A DNA stretch of 46,713 nt from Ardenticatenaceae bacterium (GCA_030065875.1 JASJCR010000074.1:1-46713); one strand, 5' to 3'; counted from the stretch's first letter, positions 6,787 through 15,617 are shown. Notes: generated from the letters alone by a model not told the origin. Program-made: numbers and translations.

Positions 6787-7980
6787 TTAGCTCAACCCCA
6801 TAATCTCGGGATCGATGCCCAGATCGTGAACGTCGCGGGTGATTTCGGGTATATACACCGGATTCATGACGATAATCAAATCCGGCCGGTACGATTGCAA
6901 AAAGGAAGGCGGGACAATTTCTTGACCGGTGCCGGCCATAAAGGTATGCGCTTTATGGGGGTTGATATCGACGACGTATTGGATTTCGCTGGTTATCCCG
7001 GTGGTGGTTAAAAAAGAAACCCCTTTTGAACCTCCCCCCCACAAAACCGCTTTTTTTCCGGCTGCTGCCGTTTCCTTTATAAGCTGACGCCACCCTTGAA
7101 TTTGACCGGGAATCATCTCTCTAAAGATATTAATTTCGGCCGAATACGCAGCCAAATCCCCCTCTAGCGGCAGTGCTGCGGCCGTGGCTGTGGCTGACGG
7201 CCGGGCGGCGATCATCAAATATTGATCCCGATAACCGGTCCATAAATCAAGCACCTCAAAATGTGCCCTTCGAAAAAGACGGGCCAGGGAGCCGGCCGTG
7301 AAGTAAGAGCAGTGTTCATAATACACGTCCCAAAAAGCCTTGTCGCCAAAGACGTAGCGGCCGTTGGGAATTTGAAAAAAGACGGTGGAATCAAACTGCT
7401 GACCAATCGCCTGACGAATCATATACACAAACGAGTGGGTTTCTATGATGTGTTCCAGGGTCATCTTGCACACAAAAAAATCGGCCGCATGATTGGTATA
7501 CGCTTGCGAATAAAAGTCGGCGATAAAATCGATGTGCGTTCCCGGAGCGGCGGCCACCCGGCCGGATTGGTACGCAGGGTCAAATCCCAACCCGCGGTTG
7601 CCCCCCATTTCACAGAGCAGCGTCAAAAACTCCCCGTGCCCACAGCCAATTTCAATAATCGATTTTTGGCGTAAATCAAAGCGATCGATTAAGTCACGGG
7701 CAAGCTGTTTATTAAACCGATTAAAGGTGGGGGAAAATCCCTGAGTCGACTCATAGCGGCCGGAATACTCGGTTTTTTGGGGATCAAACGCGGTATTAAA
7801 AACGTGACCACACGCCCGGCAAAATCCCAGTTTGATATCTCCCCGCGGGAAATCAAGTGCCTGCCGCTGTCTGTCCAGCAGCAGTACGCTGTTGGTTGGC
7901 ACACCGGGAACCTCATAAAAGAGCTCTATGGCGTTTGATCCGCATGAGTGGCAGCTATTTTTACTGATTTCTTCTGACAT
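6787..7980 (-). CDS. sugar C-methyltransferase, class I SAM-dependent (paralogue 2)
   Basis: The 397-residue protein matches the paralogue at 5240-6418 in layout: zinc-binding Cys10/Cys13 and Cys54/Cys57, SAM site IIEIGCGHGEFL (108-119), the catalytic region YYEHCSYFT, and a C-terminal domain with VLWGGGSKGVSFLTT. It is expected to methylate a carbon of an NDP-4-keto sugar. The gene is isolated: 368 bp and 488 bp gaps separate it from its neighbours, and the two gaps carry opposing copies of one repeat. This suggests that it arrived or moved as a unit, or arose by duplication of the neighbour. No strong ribosome binding site precedes ATG 7980. Confidence 0.82.
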   Translation of the reverse strand: MSEEISKNSCHSCGSNAIELFYEVPGVPTNSVLLLDRQRQALDFPRGDIKLGFCRACGHVFNTAFDPQKTEYSGRYESTQGFSPTFNRFNKQLARDLIDRFDLRQKSIIEIGCGHGEFLTLLCEMGGNRGLGFDPAYQSGRVAAAPGTHIDFIADFYSQAYTNHAADFFVCKMTLEHIIETHSFVYMIRQAIGQQFDSTVFFQIPNGRYVFGDKAFWDVYYEHCSYFTAGSLARLFRRAHFEVLDLWTGYRDQYLMIAARPSATATAAALPLEGDLAAYSAEINIFREMIPGQIQGWRQLIKETAAAGKKAVLWGGGSKGVSFLTTTGITSEIQYVVDINPHKAHTFMAGTGQEIVPPSFLQSYRPDLIIVMNPVYIPEITRDVHDLGIDPEIMGLS

Positions 7981-8007
7981 ACTTTAGGTAAAACACTTTT
8001 TAAAACC

Positions 8008-8113
8008 GGCCGCGGATTTCACGGATTGACTCTGATTTTTCATTTGCTTTTGTGGAGCTTTGTGTAAATCTGCGGTTCACCCCTGCGGGGTCTGCGGACG
8101 ATTTTTCTTATAA
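8008..8113 (-). repeat. inverted repeat flanking methyltransferase paralogue 2, right arm
   Basis: Read on the - strand, this stretch (TTATAAGAAAAATCGTCC, CAGACCCC, AGGGGTGAACCG, AGCTCC, ATCCGCGGCC) aligns with 6462-6576 on the + strand. The pair therefore encloses the gene at 6787-7980 in inverted orientation. Confidence 0.75.
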
Positions 8114-8116
8114 CAT

Positions 8117-8388
8117 TAACTCAAGTTGCCACAATAACCCGTGTCATTGCTCAGCATGAGCAGCGAAGCGAGGAATCTCGTCAAATTGTATTCAGGCCTA
8201 GATGGCTGAAAATGGAAACGCTTCTCTTCCAAATAAAAGGCTGTTTTCACTGGAAATTGACGGGATCCTTCGCTTCGCTCAGGATGACAGGGGGGCCGTG
8301 GGCGATGGAAACACGCAATGAATCTATTAACCAGTTATTTTTTAAACCTCCATAATTCATCGGGAAATTAAGGTGGCAACTTGAGTTA
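8117..8388. mobile_element. MITE-like element with 16-bp perfect terminal inverted repeats
   Basis: TAACTCAAGTTGCCAC at 8117-8132 is exactly the reverse complement of 8373-8388. The match extends imperfectly outwards through AACATT and TATAACATT. The interior encodes nothing and includes copy B of a second inverted-arm element (8143-8289). Size and non-coding content fit a miniature inverted-repeat element; no transposase in the window can be linked to it. Confidence 0.6.
8143..8289. repeat. MITE-like inverted-arm element, copy B
   Basis: The left arm runs from GTCATTGCTCAGCATGAGC through GAATCTCGTCAA; it appears to carry a small internal duplication of the GAGC segment. The right arm is TTGACGGGATCCTTCGCTTC to CAGGATGACAG. 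The centre shares ATTCAGGC, GGCTGA/GGCTAA and TTCTCT blocks with copy C at 37015-37155. Confidence 0.75.
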
Positions 8389-8468
8389 TAACATTATTTG
8401 AAAATCACTTAAAATCTTAAGTAGTGTGCGTTCACACACCACTTTGAGTTGACAATGATCCCTGTTAC

Positions 8469-9728
8469 CTAATGGACAGCCGCCAGCTCACCCAGCACAA
8501 CTTTTGGTTCGGGTATGGGGATGATAAAACGGCCGCCGCGCCGGCGATACGCATCCTGCTGTTTGATGATTTCCCGAGCAAAATTCCAGGCTAAAATCAG
8601 GACAAAATCTGGCTGATCTTCGAGCAGCTTCTCGGGTGGAAAAATTTCCAAGTGATTGCCACCCATAAAGCGGCCGTGTTTGAATTGGTTAAGGTCACAA
8701 ACGTAATCGAGATGATCTTGCGTGATGCCACAATAAGCAAGCAGGGTGGTGGCTTTGGCCGCTGCGCCGTATCCGACGATTGATTTCCCTTGAGCTTTAA
8801 GCGGTTCTAAAATCGCCAGCAGCTCCTGCCTGATGCGCTTGATGCGCTCCGCAAAATGGGTGAAGTAATCGAGCCGATCAACCTGGCGATTGCGCTCATC
8901 GGCCAACAGATTGAGCACGGCCGGCTGGGTATCTTCAAAAGGCTGCACAAAAAGCCGGAGCGACCCACCATGAATGGCCACCTGCCTGACGTCATTCAGG
9001 TAAAGGCCGTGACGGCGAAACAGCTGGTCGAGGGCGGTGACTGAGTAGTAACACAGGTGCTGATGGTAGATGGTGTCAAATTCCCCATGGTCGACCAAAT
9101 CTACCACGTATGGGGCTTCGATAACGGCCAGCCCGTCTTCTTTTAAGACCGTTTTGATACCGGCCACAAACCCATTCAGATCGGGCACGTGGGCCAGGAC
9201 ATTATTGGCCAGGAACACATCGGCTTTTTGACCGGCGGCCGCCAATTCAGCGGCTAAATCCCGGCCAAAAAAAGTGATCATGGTGGGGATACCATTGTCG
9301 ACGGCCGCCTGAGCTGGGGCCTGGGCCGGATCGATCCCCAAAACCGGAATTCCTTTTGCGGCAAAATTCTTGAGCATATACCCATCATTTGAGGCGGCCT
9401 CGATCACCAGGCTGCCGCTGTTTAGCGACTGACGAGTCATGATGTCTTCAGCGCTGGCAGCGAAATGACGGAGCAGCGAGGGAGAAACCGAGGAGAAGTA
9501 TGGGTATTCAGCGAAAAACAAAATTTCCGGATTGACGGTCTCCCGAATTTGCACCAGAGAGCAGGCGGAGCAAAAAACGAGGGTCAAGGGGGCTTTGAGC
9601 TCCGGCTCGGCCAGCTGATCGCGCCGCAGCAGTCGATCGGCCAGCGGGGTTTCCCCAAACGGCAGAATCAGCTGTAAATCGGTCGATCCACAGGAGCGAC
9701 AGGTGGTTTCATCTTGATGAATCATCAC
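8469..9728 (-). CDS. NDP-sugar C-methyltransferase, TylC3/TcaB9-like
   Basis: The 419-residue protein is a full-length member of the NDP-sugar C-methyltransferase family. It has zinc-binding Cys10/Cys13 and Cys53/Cys56, a SAM domain beginning VIEAASNDGYMLK, the LANNVLAHVPD segment, a catalytic stretch IYHQHLCYYS, and a C-terminal domain with IVGYGAAAKATTLL. The family usually has Tyr-His-Glu-His here, so the Glu to Gln change deserves attention. The start is ambiguous: GTG at 9728 overlaps the upstream TGA as GTGA, and ATG at 9725 overlaps it as TGATG. Either way it is translationally coupled to the SDR gene 9725-10768. Likely role: methylation of C3 of a CDP-4-keto-6-deoxy sugar. Confidence 0.87.
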   Translation of the reverse strand: MMIHQDETTCRSCGSTDLQLILPFGETPLADRLLRRDQLAEPELKAPLTLVFCSACSLVQIRETVNPEILFFAEYPYFSSVSPSLLRHFAASAEDIMTRQSLNSGSLVIEAASNDGYMLKNFAAKGIPVLGIDPAQAPAQAAVDNGIPTMITFFGRDLAAELAAAGQKADVFLANNVLAHVPDLNGFVAGIKTVLKEDGLAVIEAPYVVDLVDHGEFDTIYHQHLCYYSVTALDQLFRRHGLYLNDVRQVAIHGGSLRLFVQPFEDTQPAVLNLLADERNRQVDRLDYFTHFAERIKRIRQELLAILEPLKAQGKSIVGYGAAAKATTLLAYCGITQDHLDYVCDLNQFKHGRFMGGNHLEIFPPEKLLEDQPDFVLILAWNFAREIIKQQDAYRRRGGRFIIPIPEPKVVLGELAAVH

Positions 9729-10768
9729 ACGCGCTCCGTTTCAGCGACCCAGCGTAGGTTTTGATCGAGGCGACTTTTACTCAGGAGCATTTTGATATGA
9801 TGGATGCGCCGATAGCGCGGGCCTTCAAACTCATCGGGTTTTAACCCCACATCTTTGTACGCTTCGTACAGCTCCCGCGCCCCTTTGGCGGCCGTCCAGG
9901 TCGGCTGATAGTTGGGCAGGGTGTTGACAATTTTGTCGCAGTTGACGCGATAATTGCGTTTGTCAGGCCCCGCTCCTTCTGCGTATTCGACCCGGCTGCC
10001 GGGCACGGCCGCGGCTACAATTTCGGCCAGCTGACGAATTTGATAATTTTCTGAAGAGCGCCCGACGTTAAAAGCCTCGTTGTGAACCGTTTCCCGAGGG
10101 GCTTCCAGGGCGGCCAAAAAGGCCCGGGACATATCTTCGATATGGACGATCGGCCGCCAGGGGGTGCCGTCGCTTTTGAGAAAAACCCGGCCGGTGCAAA
10201 ACGCCCAGGCGGTCAGATTATTTAGCACCAGGTCAAAGCGCAGGCGGGGAGAAACCCCGTAAGCGGTGCCGCTGCGCAAGAAGGTTGGTGAAAAATCATC
10301 ATCCGCCATCTGGGAAACCTCTTTTTCCACGTTGACTTTGGAGTGACCATACGGAGTAACCGGATTAAAGCCCGACTGTTCATCCAGCCAGTCGTTTACC
10401 CCGGCGCCGTAATTGCTGCAGGATGAAGAAAAGATAAAGCGGGTGATTCCGGCTTCCTTGGCTAATTTAGCCAGCCGCACAGAAGCTCGAAAATTGATTT
10501 CATCGGTTAAGGCGGGGTTTAAATCCCCCAGGGGATCGTTTGAGAGGCCGGCCAAGTGAATAACCGCTTCAAACCCTTCGAGATCCTGGCGGGAAATATC
10601 GCGGATGTCTTTGTTGACCGAGGGTATCGAAGTGATTTTTTCCGCCCCAAACGTCGATCCCTGATAGAGATTGGTGTCATAGCCTACAACGTCGTGACCG
10701 GCTTTGACCAGCAAGGGAATCATCACGGTTCCCACGTAACCATTGTGTCCTGTAACTAAAACTCGCAT
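9725..10768 (-). CDS. SDR-family NAD-dependent sugar epimerase/dehydratase
   Basis: The 347-residue protein has an N-terminal GxxGxxG nucleotide-binding motif (TGHNGYVG), the Ser of the active site in FIFSSSCSNYG, and YGHSK as catalytic Tyr/Lys pair. This is an extended SDR acting on a nucleotide sugar. Its place between rfbF (6 bp upstream) and the C-methyltransferase (overlapping stop/start) suggests that it epimerises or reduces the CDP-4-keto-6-deoxy intermediate. The exact reaction is not determined by the sequence. Confidence 0.85.
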   Translation of the reverse strand: MRVLVTGHNGYVGTVMIPLLVKAGHDVVGYDTNLYQGSTFGAEKITSIPSVNKDIRDISRQDLEGFEAVIHLAGLSNDPLGDLNPALTDEINFRASVRLAKLAKEAGITRFIFSSSCSNYGAGVNDWLDEQSGFNPVTPYGHSKVNVEKEVSQMADDDFSPTFLRSGTAYGVSPRLRFDLVLNNLTAWAFCTGRVFLKSDGTPWRPIVHIEDMSRAFLAALEAPRETVHNEAFNVGRSSENYQIRQLAEIVAAAVPGSRVEYAEGAGPDKRNYRVNCDKIVNTLPNYQPTWTAAKGARELYEAYKDVGLKPDEFEGPRYRRIHHIKMLLSKSRLDQNLRWVAETERV

Positions 10769-10774
10769 TGTAAA

Positions 10775-11545
10775 TTACTCCCAAATTTTCCAGGGCGCCT
10801 TTCCAGACTGCCACATCATTTCTAAAATATGTTTTTCGCGCAACGTGTCCATACATTGCCAGAATGAGTTGTGTTTGTAAGCCATCAGCTGCCCTTCGGC
10901 CGCCAGTTGTTCGAGGGGTTCGCGTTCCCACTGGGTCGCATCACCATCAATGTAGTCGTAAATCTCCGGCTCAATCACAAAGAAAGCCCCGTTGATCCAC
11001 CCTTCACCAATTTGCGGTTTTTCATTAAATTCAGCCACGCGATTGCCGTCAAACACCAGATGGCCATAGCGGGCCGGGGGACGCACGGCCGTCATCGTCA
11101 CCAATTTTCCGTGTGAGCGATGAAATTTGAGCAGTTCATCGAGGTTCACATCGGAAACACCGTCTCCCCAGGTCAGCATAAACGTTTCGTTGCCCATGTA
11201 GGGAATCAGCCGTTTGATGCGGCCGCCGGTCATCGTTTCCATGCCGGTGTCGATTAATTCCACATTCCAGTCGGGGGAATAGCTGTCGTGGGTGGTGACA
11301 GCCCCGGTGCGCAAATTTACCGATAAATTGGCATTGAGGGATGCATAATCAACCATGTACTTTTTTAAGACTTCCCCTTTGTAGCCGAGGGCGATGACAA
11401 AATCTTTTAATCCAAAATGGGCATAGTGACGCATGATATGCCAAATAATCGGATAGCCGCCGATTTCAACCATCGGTTTTGGCTTGACCTGGGTTTCTTC
11501 GGCCAGACGGGTTCCTTTTCCGCCGGCCAGGATGCCTACTTTCAT
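10775..11545 (-). CDS. rfbF: glucose-1-phosphate cytidylyltransferase
   Basis: The 256-residue protein carries the nucleotidyltransferase signature LAGGKGTRLAEET, the PKPMVEIGG block with the substrate-binding Lys, and LTWGDGVSDV with metal-binding Asp. These are the hallmarks of RfbF, which makes CDP-glucose from CTP and glucose-1-phosphate. AAGGAG lies about 10 nt before ATG 11545. It leads the cluster rfbF-SDR-methyltransferase and supplies substrate to RfbG (4076-5203). Confidence 0.95.
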   Translation of the reverse strand: MKVGILAGGKGTRLAEETQVKPKPMVEIGGYPIIWHIMRHYAHFGLKDFVIALGYKGEVLKKYMVDYASLNANLSVNLRTGAVTTHDSYSPDWNVELIDTGMETMTGGRIKRLIPYMGNETFMLTWGDGVSDVNLDELLKFHRSHGKLVTMTAVRPPARYGHLVFDGNRVAEFNEKPQIGEGWINGAFFVIEPEIYDYIDGDATQWEREPLEQLAAEGQLMAYKHNSFWQCMDTLREKHILEMMWQSGKAPWKIWE

Positions 11546-11617
11546 TACAATAGCTCCTTAATTTTGCGCTGTCATTCCCTCAGAAGTGGGGATGACGGGC
11601 TTGGTTTGAACAGCGAT

Positions 11618-12589
11618 TTATGATTTGACCGGTGTTTCCTTTTGATCTTGATCGGTTGGGCATTTCGTGGGGGCGTTAAACAGGTATGACTGGCGATCGA
11701 TCGGGGTAAAAAAGCTTTTGACCGTTCCGGCCAAAAAAGCAATGATGGGGGTAATCCCCCCCGGCCGTCGCTGGATAAATGTATTTTGCACAATTTGATT
11801 CATCGCCCCAAAAAAGAGTTCCCAGAAGTAAATGTGGATCGCCGACCAGGGACCAATCTTCAAATATTTGGCGTATGCGCCTCCAATGCCAAACCAGTTG
11901 TGCCAGGCGAGGGTTCGCCCTTCTTGAAAGGTGCGAAACCCATCATGGGTCACATAAAAATCAGGGGTTTCCCGAACATCATAGCCGTGGATCAACATGC
12001 GAACCGTCAAATCCCCTTCTTCATTGCTGTGAAAAGGTGCCCCGGGACCCAACATCGTATCAAAGCCGTTGATGGCCAGGAATGCGGAGCGGCGCACGGC
12101 AGAAGTGGCCGCAATTCCGCGTATTTTATTTTTTCCCTGTACGGTTGAGACCTGAAACGTTTTTTGGCAGTTGTAGGTGGGGATAAATCCCTCATCCGGA
12201 TTGTGGTCGCCGGCTAAAACTTTGCCAAAGAGAAGACCCAGATTTTCATTTTCGATAAACGGTTTGACGGCGTGCATCAGCCAATTTCTGGGGACGATAC
12301 AGTCGTCGTCGGTAAATACAACAATCTCAGCGTTGGTGGCGTTTACGCCCGTGTTTCGGCCGATTGACGCCCCCCGCGTATCGCTGCGATGGTAATTAAA
12401 CCGGGGATCGTTCCCAAAACGGCTTAATTTTTGAGAAACACCGTCTCCCGGACCCTGATCGATGATGTGCACCTCAAACGGGCCAAAGTCATTGTCAAGA
12501 ATCGTCTCAACGGCATTCTCGATAAATTGGCTGCGGTTATAGGTTGCGATAACAACAGCCACGGTGGGAAAGGATTCAAAATTCAACAA
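11618..12589 (-). CDS. family 2 glycosyltransferase
   Basis: The 323-residue protein starts with a typical GT-A fold (VAVVIATYNRSQFIENAVETIL), followed by the nucleotide-binding DDD motif in VVFTDDDCIVP and a GxxF-DT-LGPG acceptor-side segment. The C-terminus is hydrophobic and aromatic (about 240-290), fitting membrane association. The start is a TTG at 12589 or the next codon TTG at 12586, with GGGAG a few bases upstream; no ATG is suitably placed. It lies 8 bp downstream of another family 2 enzyme, so the two are likely co-transcribed. Probable role: building a surface glycan that carries the CDP-derived sugar. Confidence 0.85.
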   Translation of the reverse strand: MLNFESFPTVAVVIATYNRSQFIENAVETILDNDFGPFEVHIIDQGPGDGVSQKLSRFGNDPRFNYHRSDTRGASIGRNTGVNATNAEIVVFTDDDCIVPRNWLMHAVKPFIENENLGLLFGKVLAGDHNPDEGFIPTYNCQKTFQVSTVQGKNKIRGIAATSAVRRSAFLAINGFDTMLGPGAPFHSNEEGDLTVRMLIHGYDVRETPDFYVTHDGFRTFQEGRTLAWHNWFGIGGAYAKYLKIGPWSAIHIYFWELFFGAMNQIVQNTFIQRRPGGITPIIAFLAGTVKSFFTPIDRQSYLFNAPTKCPTDQDQKETPVKS

Positions 12590-12597
12590 AGACTCCC

Positions 12598-13476
12598 TTA
12601 TCTGTTGGAGAGGATTAGATCTTTAAGTAATTCACGCCGCCGTTTAAAAAACCAGTAGGCGATCGTGCGGTAGCAGTTAAATTTTTCGGCGGCCGCTATT
12701 TGCGCTTCCCGAACGACGGCCAGATGTTCTTTTAGCTGCCGCCAGTAGGGGAAAATACGTTTTCCCCTAAGTTTGGGATCGAACCAGGCGGTGTATGTAT
12801 GATAGTTGAGGCCGTAAACCTGATTGGATTGTTTGGCATGAAAACGGGGATAGAAGAGGACCTCGTCAACTTGAAAAAAGCGGCCGATAAGGCTGAGCCT
12901 TTCTAACAAGATCCCGTCAGCATGGCTAAAATTCCCCATAGGACCTACGGTTTGAAACGCTTCGCGCCGAATCAGCCCAAAAATCTCATAATACATATTC
13001 CAGGGGATGAGGAGCTCGTAAAAACGGGTGGGCGGAGATTGGTGGTCGGTTTTTAAGACGATATCGTAATCGTGTTTAAATTTCCCTTCGTGATCGATGA
13101 CCTCCACCTTTGTATGGCAGAGAACCACCTCGGGATTGGCTTCCAGTACGGCGACACATTTTTCGATACAGGTGGGGGCCAGCACATCATCGTGGGCTGC
13201 CCACCTAAAATATTTGCCACTGGCCAGGTGCAGCACCTGGTTAAAGTTCCACGTGGCCCCCAGATTTTCCTCGGCTCGAAAATATTTGATGCGAGGATCT
13301 TTTTGTTCATAGGTCAGGCAAATTTCCTGAGTTTTATCAGTGGAGCAGTTATCAGAGATGATGATTTCCAGATTTTGATAACTTTGATTCACAATTGAGT
13401 CGAGGGCTGCGGTTAAATAATCGTCTCCATTAAAAACCGGAACCCCGATTGAAACGAGTGGGTAATCAGATGTCAT
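12598..13476 (-). CDS. family 2 glycosyltransferase
   Basis: The 292-residue protein has the GT2 start VSIGVPVFNGDDYLTAALDSIVNQ, the IIISDNCSTDKT nucleotide-binding segment and the WAAHDDVLAP motif with the DxD-equivalent Asp pair. The C-terminal half resembles WcaA/Rhamnosyltransferase-like proteins. It is the upstream member of a tight GT2 pair. Acceptor and donor cannot be read from the sequence. Confidence 0.86.
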   Translation of the reverse strand: MTSDYPLVSIGVPVFNGDDYLTAALDSIVNQSYQNLEIIISDNCSTDKTQEICLTYEQKDPRIKYFRAEENLGATWNFNQVLHLASGKYFRWAAHDDVLAPTCIEKCVAVLEANPEVVLCHTKVEVIDHEGKFKHDYDIVLKTDHQSPPTRFYELLIPWNMYYEIFGLIRREAFQTVGPMGNFSHADGILLERLSLIGRFFQVDEVLFYPRFHAKQSNQVYGLNYHTYTAWFDPKLRGKRIFPYWRQLKEHLAVVREAQIAAAEKFNCYRTIAYWFFKRRRELLKDLILSNR

Positions 13477-13547
13477 TTTCTTGGCTTTTGTCTGATTGAT
13501 TTGTAAATAAGTGGATGATGTACGTTTATTTTATGGGTTCGTGATCG

Positions 13548-14954
13548 CTATCGCTGTAAACCTTTGACAAAATTGAAGAGGAGCAGGCCCAGTCCGACCG
13601 CCAGGAATGTAACCAGAAGCAGGTTCCCGGCCGTCAGGGCAACTGAAATCGCTTTGAATCCAAAGTTGTTGCTGTGCATCACGGGGGGCATAAACAGATC
13701 GAGCACCGGTTTCCCCACGGCAAATAGGATGTTGGCCAACCCGGCCGCCACCAGTGATTTGTGTAGGGCACCGGACAATTTATTCTTGGCTGATCGGGCC
13801 ACATATAACGCATAAAAGCCTAACGCCAACAGGGGCAGAAGGGCCAAAAACGGAAGTAAATTTAAAAATTCGTTCATAGGGCTGCTTAAATTGGTTATTT
13901 CTACCGTTCCAAAGGTAGCCTCGGTGTGGTGAGAAACGAGTAATATCGATCCAAAATAGGGACGCCACTGGTACTGGTGGCCGGTGAGCATCCACTGCGA
14001 CGGCTCATTTTCACCGGCTGGCCAGACCTTTGATTTGTAATAAGATCCCAAACCGGGAACGTGTTCCGATCGCAGCTTAAATAGATAGGTCTCTCCGATT
14101 TTAATTTCGGTTAGCTGCTGATCGAGCGGTAAATATTCATCTCCATTTAGCAGGATCGCTTCGATAGGTTCTGCCCGTTCTCCGGTGTAATCCCAGCTCA
14201 AAATGTTAAAGCCGCCAATCGGGTGCCAACCGTATTGGGGCTGAATGTCGTTCCACTTTTCGTGACCGTTCCAGTGAAAAGCGATCCCGACACCGCTGCC
14301 GTTGCTCGGCCATTCTTTTCGCGGTTCGATGACGTGAATGGTGACTGGAACGGTGATCTCAAAATTTTGCCAATTCATCGGACAAATACCAACCAGCCGG
14401 TCGTAGCCGGTTTCGGAGTTGATTAAGCCATCTGGGGTTAACTCCCAATAGCCGTCGATGACGACCGCCCGGCCGCTGGCCAGATCTTCCGGAGTCCAGG
14501 AGATCATTTGGGTTTGGGAAAGATCGGGTGCTCCTCCGTTCTCGAAGCGCACCACCACCGTTTGTGAGGCGGTCGTGCCGGTGCTGTCCGCGGCCGAAAT
14601 GATCACTTCGTTGGCCCCCGGCTGAAGATCATTCAGATCCAAATCAACGTTAAAATCACCCGGATTAGCCAGGCGAAACAGATTGGGCCCCACCTCGATT
14701 GGCACGGCCTCCCCACCGTTTAGCATATAGGTAAGCGACGTAATTTCATTTTCGCTGCGAACATTGCCCAACACGTTGAAGTACTGCTGTGTGAGGCATT
14801 GACTGTTGATCGTTTGTTCCGATCCATACCAGATATCAATGGTGATGGTTTCATCAGCGGCCGCAGAGGACCACCCCACCAAAACAGCGAACAGCAGCGG
14901 CAAAAGGAATAATCGCCTGTATTTTTGCAAGTAATATGGAATCTTTTTCCCCAT
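13548..14954 (-). CDS. exported membrane-anchored protein with lectin-like region, function unknown
   Basis: The 468-residue protein has an N-terminal signal or anchor (about 13-32). The long extracytoplasmic region has an Ig/FN3-like stretch (about 35-140) and a second beta-rich, Trp-rich region (about 150-360) that reads like a concanavalin/LamG-type fold (GVGIAFHWNGH, WRPYFGSILLVSH). Three hydrophobic segments follow (about 366-390, 405-425 and 440-462). I do not recognise a named family. Its place directly upstream of the glycosyltransferases suggests a role in binding or displaying surface polysaccharide, by context only. No clear ribosome binding site precedes ATG 14954. Confidence 0.7.
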   Translation of the reverse strand: MGKKIPYYLQKYRRLFLLPLLFAVLVGWSSAAADETITIDIWYGSEQTINSQCLTQQYFNVLGNVRSENEITSLTYMLNGGEAVPIEVGPNLFRLANPGDFNVDLDLNDLQPGANEVIISAADSTGTTASQTVVVRFENGGAPDLSQTQMISWTPEDLASGRAVVIDGYWELTPDGLINSETGYDRLVGICPMNWQNFEITVPVTIHVIEPRKEWPSNGSGVGIAFHWNGHEKWNDIQPQYGWHPIGGFNILSWDYTGERAEPIEAILLNGDEYLPLDQQLTEIKIGETYLFKLRSEHVPGLGSYYKSKVWPAGENEPSQWMLTGHQYQWRPYFGSILLVSHHTEATFGTVEITNLSSPMNEFLNLLPFLALLPLLALGFYALYVARSAKNKLSGALHKSLVAAGLANILFAVGKPVLDLFMPPVMHSNNFGFKAISVALTAGNLLLVTFLAVGLGLLLFNFVKGLQR

Positions 14955-15016
14955 GGGTCACATGATAAAATGTTACTTAGGCTGTACCCGCCCTAACATG
15001 ATGGTCAGGATTTTTT

Positions 15017-15457
15017 TTAACGCACGAGCACGAGGGGTACCTCGGCTTTGCGCAACACTTTTTCAGCCACGCTGCCAAACACCAGGCGATTAAACCCGGA
15101 GCGGCCGTGGGTGCTCATCACGATGGCGTCCGCCTGGACCTCCTCGGCCGCGGCCAAAATGGAGTCAGAGGTCGTTCGCCCTTCTGCAAAGTGAATTTGA
15201 ACGTTGATACCCTGCTCGCGCAAAGATCGTTCAATTCTTTCCAGATAGGCAATCGCAATTTCATAGGCTTCTTTACGCACGCGATCAAAAAGCTCGTCGT
15301 GACTTTCATGGGCCAAGATCGATGCCTGAGGCATATTTACCAGAACATGGACGAGGGTCATCTTGGCGTCGAATTTTTTGGCCAACTTGGTGGCTGCCTC
15401 CAACGCTTTTTCGGCCAGTTCAGAGCCATCTAAGGGCACCAATAGATGTGAGAACAT
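15017..15457 (-). CDS. universal stress protein (UspA family)
   Basis: The 146-residue protein is a single Usp domain with the ATP-binding signature GRSGFNRLVFGSVAEKVL (Gly-2x-Gly-9x-Gly-Ser) near its C-terminus and the N-terminal LVPLDGSELAEKAL strand/helix. The nucleotide-binding version of the fold is intact. AAGGAGGA sits just before ATG 15457. It is monocistronic, downstream of the lon terminator, and fits the general stress theme of lon and the partner-switching genes elsewhere in the window. Confidence 0.94.
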   Translation of the reverse strand: MFSHLLVPLDGSELAEKALEAATKLAKKFDAKMTLVHVLVNMPQASILAHESHDELFDRVRKEAYEIAIAYLERIERSLREQGINVQIHFAEGRTTSDSILAAAEEVQADAIVMSTHGRSGFNRLVFGSVAEKVLRKAEVPLVLVR

Positions 15458-15617
15458 CTATGTTCCTCCTTGTTCATGTGCGGCTGATTCTTTAAATTTA
15501 CGACATTACTCTTAAGATATGGATTAATATTCCTGACCCTGCTATTGTAAACGATGTTGGCCATCAACTTGATGAAAATGCGCCCCATTTATCATTAGAA
15601 ATGGGGATGTAAATCAT

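Larger units (their letters stand above)
7981..8468. other. intergenic gap with nested repeats, no gene
   Basis: The 488-bp gap upstream of paralogue 2 consists mainly of the right arm of the flanking inverted repeat (8008-8113) and a 272-bp element with 16-bp inverted ends (8117-8388) that encloses copy B of the GTCATTCTGAGC-type element. No coding sequence is supported. Confidence 0.7.
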
